Shown here: one piece after another, positions 50,582 to 53,942 of the stretch
How positions within the stretch are numbered: the stretch's first letter is position 1
Layout: every line of letters starts with the position of its first letter
Assembly: GCA_050261495.1 (NCBI GenBank)
Contig: JBLNDI010000072.1
Span: 1 to 53,942, forward strand
Direction of reading: 5' to 3'
DNA: 53,942 bases
Source of the DNA: JBMNKL01 sp050261495
Lineage (GTDB): Bacteria > Bacillota > Clostridia > Acetivibrionales > DTU013
Program-made: the position numbers and the translations under genes
The notes under the pieces: model-generated
Database searches by the model: none
What the model was told of the DNA's origin: nothing
The model's input: the letters and a program-made list of their open reading frames with translations, nothing else

Positions 50582-51610
50582 TTAATCTTGTCTTCCCATT
50601 GCGGCCCGGATATCGCTTTCCACCATCATTGCAACCAGTTCCTCAAAGGATACCTTTGGGCTCCAACCCAGCTTGGTTTTTGCCTTTGTAGGGTCACCCA
50701 GCAGCAAATCCACTTCCGTGGGCCTGAAAAACTCGCTGCTGACCTTGACCAGTTCCCTGCCGGTGTCCTTATCCACGCCTTTTTCATTTACGCCTTCCCC
50801 TGTCCAGGTCAGGCTGATCCCGGCATTCCGGAATGCCAGCTCGCAAAATTCCCTTACCGTGTGTGTTTCTCCTGTTGCAACAACATAATCGCCGGGTTCT
50901 TCCTGCTGCAGGATCAGCCACATGGCCTCGACGTAATCCCCGGCATAGCCCCAATCCCTTTTTGCATCCAGGTTGCCAAGGCATATATGCTGCTGTTTCC
51001 CTCTAAGAATGTCCGCAATTCCTAGTGTGATTTTCCGGGTGACAAAGTTTTCTCCTCTTCTGGGGGATTCGTGGTTAAAAAGTATTCCGTTGCAGGCAAA
51101 CAGCCCGTAAGCCTCCCTGTAGTTTACCGTTATCCAGTATGCGTACAGCTTGCTTGCCGCATAGGGACTCCTGGGGTAAAACGGCGTGCTTTCATTCTGC
51201 GGTATCTCCCTTACTTTTCCGAACAATTCACTGGAGGACGCTTGGTAAAATTTTATATCCCGGTTCACTTCCCGGATGCTGTCCAATAACCGGACCGTAC
51301 CGATGGCATTTACATCCGCTGTAAAATCCGGCATGTCAAAGGAAGCTTTCACATAACTTTGCGCGGCCAGGTTATACACCTCGTCCGGCCCGATCCTGTA
51401 GAGCAGCCTGCACAGGCTGATCGCATCGGTCATATCGCCATAATGCAAAAACACCTTTTTTGATCCGTCCAGCAGGTGGCGGATCCTTTCCGTATTATCC
51501 GTGCTGCTTCTCCTGACAAGCCCATGCACTTCATATCCTTTTTCCAGCAAAAACTCCGCCAGGTAGGAACCGTCCTGTCCGGTGATTCCCGTGATTAACG
51601 CTTTGTTCAT
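50582..51610 (-). CDS. gmd: GDP-mannose 4,6-dehydratase
   Basis: 342 aa from ATG 51610 (GGAGG 8 nt upstream; the ATG at 51616 is too close). Converts GDP-mannose to GDP-4-keto-6-deoxymannose. Landmarks: LITGITGQDGSYLAEFL, VHGLVRRSS, YNLAAQSYVKASF, YQASSSELFGKV, PRSPYAASK with the catalytic Tyr/Lys, and LFNHESPRRGENFVTRKIT. It is transcribed away from the BclA-like gene from a shared upstream region of 349 bp. Confidence 0.97.
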   Translation of the reverse strand: MNKALITGITGQDGSYLAEFLLEKGYEVHGLVRRSSTDNTERIRHLLDGSKKVFLHYGDMTDAISLCRLLYRIGPDEVYNLAAQSYVKASFDMPDFTADVNAIGTVRLLDSIREVNRDIKFYQASSSELFGKVREIPQNESTPFYPRSPYAASKLYAYWITVNYREAYGLFACNGILFNHESPRRGENFVTRKITLGIADILRGKQQHICLGNLDAKRDWGYAGDYVEAMWLILQQEEPGDYVVATGETHTVREFCELAFRNAGISLTWTGEGVNEKGVDKDTGRELVKVSSEFFRPTEVDLLLGDPTKAKTKLGWSPKVSFEELVAMMVESDIRAAMGRQD

Positions 51611-51699
51611 TCGCATACCCTCCTATGGCACAGATGATGAAAATATGCCTTGTTCCATATCTGGCAATAAAGTTTGAATAAACCGGTCTGCAATAATAA

Positions 51700-51734
51700 T
51701 ATGCAAACCGATTATGTAATGTTACATTTGCATA
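51700..51734. promoter_or_regulatory. Nested inverted repeats between gmd and the BclA-like gene
   Basis: TATGCAAA (51700-51707) and TTTGCATA (51727-51734) flank the inner palindrome ATGTAA-TG-TTACAT (51714-51727). A related ATGTAACA occurs again near 51809. The rest of 51611-51959 is A+T-rich; a GGCATAATATG stretch near 51800 vaguely resembles a sporulation-sigma -10, but no matching -35 was found. Possible operator for either divergent gene. Confidence 0.4.
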
Positions 51735-51959
51735 ATTCAAAGGGCTTTGCATGGCTCAAAGCAAGCAGAGTGGGCATTTTGGATTCATAAAGACTGGTGG
51801 CATAATATGTAACACTGCATGAAATATTGAATATTATGTTTATGTATGGGAAAGAGGAAATATGGCTTGATTAAGCAAGACAAACATCTCCTGCTTTACC
51901 TGCGCCCCTTTGTAAAAAGGCGAGTTAATAAATCCAAGATAAGGAAAGGAGGTGACTTT

Positions 51960-53825
51960 ATGCCGACAATATCAATTGGTATTCCCGATACGACCTTTGT
52001 ATCCTCTGCCCAACCAACACTAAATTTTTCATTTTACCCGTTGATGTATGTGGGCCTTGATCCGGGTTTTTTAGAATGTATCGGCCTGATGGAAATTGAT
52101 TTGTCGTCTGTTCCCGTAACGAGTGTCGACAGTGCGGTGCTTCAATTGTCCGTAATCGTGAAAACCGGTACGGACCCGAGCCCGATAGTTGTAAACAGGG
52201 TAACCAGCCCTTTTGATGCCGAAACCGTTACTTACAACACTCTTCCGTCCTTCACTCCCACTGCTTCGCAAATTGATATCAACACGTCGGATCTATACAC
52301 GATTGTGGAGATTGATATTACAACCCTTGTGAACGAGTGGCTGGCCGGAACCCACGAAAACCACGGAATTGCATTGACGAACACGGACGCGTCAACCCTG
52401 GTCCAATTCGGCACGAACAATATCGTATATGAACCGTATTTCCCGAAACTGGTTGTTACCTATTCGGAACCTCCGACACCTGCGGATAATCCTTACGGGT
52501 ATATCTACAACATCAACAATCAAACCGTCCCGCCGGATGGTTCCGTTGCCTTCAGCAACAACGGCGCTTTACTCGGAATCGTCCATGAAGCAAATACGGC
52601 CCCTGTTGTCATTGAGTCCAACGGGATCTACGCGGTCTGGTATACCGTCACCGGGGCTGAACCCAATCAATTCACACTGTTCCGGAATGAAGGCCCCGTA
52701 CCTGGCAGCACATATGGAACCAGGACGGCTGAAAGCACCTATAGCGGAATGGTTATCATCAATGCTGCTGCGGGCGACCAGATAACCCTTAGAAACTATG
52801 GCAGCATCGGACCGGTTACTCTTGACAGTACAGCAGGCGGAGCATTTACCGGGGTCAGCGCATCGATCATGATTTTTAAAATTGGCAAAACCATAACTCC
52901 CGATCCATTACTGGATGCTGTAAATAACGCGCAGGATGTAACAGAAATGCGTGCAGCCATTACCGATCCCGGGCTCGGATTGAACCTGGACGCTTTTAAC
53001 TCCTTAAGTACGGGCGCCCAGGATATAGTGCTCGCAGAATTGATTGCAACCCGTCCTGACCTGGGCTACCTGACAGTGGCAGAATTACAGCAGACACTTG
53101 ATGCAGCGGTAAATAATGTGGTCGATCCCGGAAATATCCGTGTAGCAGCCGGCAGCGTGGGAGGAAACGGAAGCATCGCGCATCCGTTCGGAACCATTGC
53201 CGAAGGTATTAATGCAGTTGCTGCCGGTGGAACTGTTCATGTAGGAGCAGGAACTTATCCCATTACAACGCAGATTGTTGTTAACAAACCGGGAATGACG
53301 CTGCTCGGTGAGCAGGGTGCGGAGATACTGCTCCAGGCGGATATCATTGCAATGCTGATTACGGGCGCCGGCGCGACAGTCCAGGGCTTGACGATAACCA
53401 GCGATCAGCCTTACGCCAAGGAATTCATTCAGATAGGCGCAGCTAATGTAAAACTTATCGGAAATACCATTTTCGGTCCTGTGCAGCCGCCCCCGATGTC
53501 AGATTGGATTGTGAACCGGGCTGTTGTATCGCAGGTGAATACTCAGAACGTTCTCTTGGACGGGAATACATTTTTCTCGCTGAGGACCGGAATGTATATC
53601 AATCCGGGTACAACCGGCGCCATCAACAACAATGTGGTTTACAATACAAAAGGCGGGTTCCTGGTGGATCGTGCGTTTACCACGTTCATGGGCAACTCGT
53701 GGGGCGATCCTCCCAACGAATTCGATATCGCGCTCCTGGCCGGAACCACGTTTGGACCGCCATACGACGATCTTGATCAATTAGCCGAGGATAATGATAA
53801 TGCAAACATCTCCGACCAGAGATAA
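51960..53825 (+). CDS. Composite surface protein: DNRLRE-like, BclA C-terminal-like and beta-helix domains
   Basis: 621 aa from ATG 51960 with a perfect AAAGGAGGTGA. No signal peptide. Order: residues 1-165 DNRLRE/CBM-like beta domain (SAVLQLSV, VVNRVTSPFDAETVTYNTLP, ITTLVNEWLAGTHENHGIAL); about 175-315 a TNF-like jelly-roll resembling the BclA C-terminal domain (YGYIYNINNQTVPPDGSV, GIYAVWYTVTGAEPNQFTLF, MVIINAAAGDQITLRNYG); about 320-395 a helical segment; about 400-600 a right-handed beta-helix (HPFGTIAEGINAVAAGGTVH, QGLTITSD, NVLLDGNTFFS). Collagen-like repeats are absent. Lack of a signal plus the BclA-like domain suggest a mother-cell-made spore-surface protein, possibly glycosylated by the neighbouring cluster. 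Confidence 0.8.
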   Translation: MPTISIGIPDTTFVSSAQPTLNFSFYPLMYVGLDPGFLECIGLMEIDLSSVPVTSVDSAVLQLSVIVKTGTDPSPIVVNRVTSPFDAETVTYNTLPSFTPTASQIDINTSDLYTIVEIDITTLVNEWLAGTHENHGIALTNTDASTLVQFGTNNIVYEPYFPKLVVTYSEPPTPADNPYGYIYNINNQTVPPDGSVAFSNNGALLGIVHEANTAPVVIESNGIYAVWYTVTGAEPNQFTLFRNEGPVPGSTYGTRTAESTYSGMVIINAAAGDQITLRNYGSIGPVTLDSTAGGAFTGVSASIMIFKIGKTITPDPLLDAVNNAQDVTEMRAAITDPGLGLNLDAFNSLSTGAQDIVLAELIATRPDLGYLTVAELQQTLDAAVNNVVDPGNIRVAAGSVGGNGSIAHPFGTIAEGINAVAAGGTVHVGAGTYPITTQIVVNKPGMTLLGEQGAEILLQADIIAMLITGAGATVQGLTITSDQPYAKEFIQIGAANVKLIGNTIFGPVQPPPMSDWIVNRAVVSQVNTQNVLLDGNTFFSLRTGMYINPGTTGAINNNVVYNTKGGFLVDRAFTTFMGNSWGDPPNEFDIALLAGTTFGPPYDDLDQLAEDNDNANISDQR

Positions 53826-53854
53826 ACCGGCGGCGGGGTGGCCCCAAAACAGAG

Positions 53855-53897
53855 CAAACCCCGGTAATTATTTTCATATCTACGGGGGTTTGTTTTT
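53855..53897 (+). terminator. Rho-independent terminator after the BclA-like gene
   Basis: CAAACCCC (53855-53862) pairs with GGGGTTTG (53885-53892), followed by TTTTT. Ends the BclA-like transcription unit 30 nt after its stop. The last 45 bp of the window hold no gene. Confidence 0.8.
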
Positions 53898-53942
53898 AAT
53901 CCGGCCCCGGTTTTTTTAAAAAATTGTTCACCAGCTGTTTTT

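Overview
The window looks like a chromosomal segment of an anaerobic, endospore-forming clostridial Firmicute. The pointers are Shine-Dalgarno sites close to AGGAGG before most genes, frequent TTG and GTG starts, the spore-maturation pair spmA/spmB, Spo0A-type boxes, a BclA-like spore-surface protein, a c-di-AMP receptor (DarA), and the Bacillus-like order [Orn/Lys/Arg decarboxylase]-tmk-darA-yaaR-holB-ricT-trmN6-rsmI-abrB. Naming a genus would be guesswork. No rRNA, tRNA, CRISPR array, transposase or phage gene was seen.

Layout. (1) 1-0.9 kb: a partial alpha/beta-hydrolase gene on the minus strand and one locus (A) of a dispersed repeat family. (2) 0.9-7.8 kb: a Tad/Flp-type secretion or pilus operon. 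It is headed by a Ser/Thr kinase fused to a degenerate TadZ/CpaE-like domain, followed by CpaF-, TadB- and TadC-like proteins, a Flp-like prepilin, two pseudopilin-like proteins and a CpaB-like SAF protein. (3) 7.9-12.3 kb: a YdbC/PC4-like protein, an AraC regulator and leuCDB. (4) 12.4-17.2 kb: a LexA-like protein that has lost its protease dyad, divergent from a small membrane protein and the cyanophycin genes cphB-cphA. (5) 17.2-22.9 kb: a zinc-ribbon protein, an iron alcohol dehydrogenase, an unknown conserved-looking protein, birA, an amidohydrolase, a disordered basic protein and coaX. (6) 22.9-37.9 kb: the conserved tmk...abrB / metG-tatD neighbourhood. It is interrupted between abrB and metG by spmAB and by an ArsR-permease metal module bracketed by repeat loci B and C. 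(7) 38-53.9 kb: a coiled-coil membrane protein, a Met-rich protein, then a glycosylation cluster: manC, four paralogous fucosyltransferase-like proteins, an orphan TPP-dependent E1 alpha/beta pair, a sugar epimerase/dehydratase, an APH-fold kinase-like protein, a DivIVA-like protein, fcl and gmd, ending with a composite BclA-like/beta-helix surface protein.

How the genes may work together. ManC, Gmd and Fcl are the classical route from mannose-1-phosphate to GDP-L-fucose. The four HxRxxD-type transferases are the natural users of that donor, and the neighbouring BclA-like protein, which has no signal peptide, is a candidate acceptor. The most interesting hypothesis here is therefore a spore-surface (exosporium-type) fucosylation system that also makes an unusual sugar with the TPP enzyme pair. 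Other points of interest are the kinase-TadZ fusion, the dead-protease LexA next to cyanophycin genes, the permease loop with four CGC motifs behind three matching operators, and the inverted repeat family. All functions are read from sequence by eye; no searches were run.
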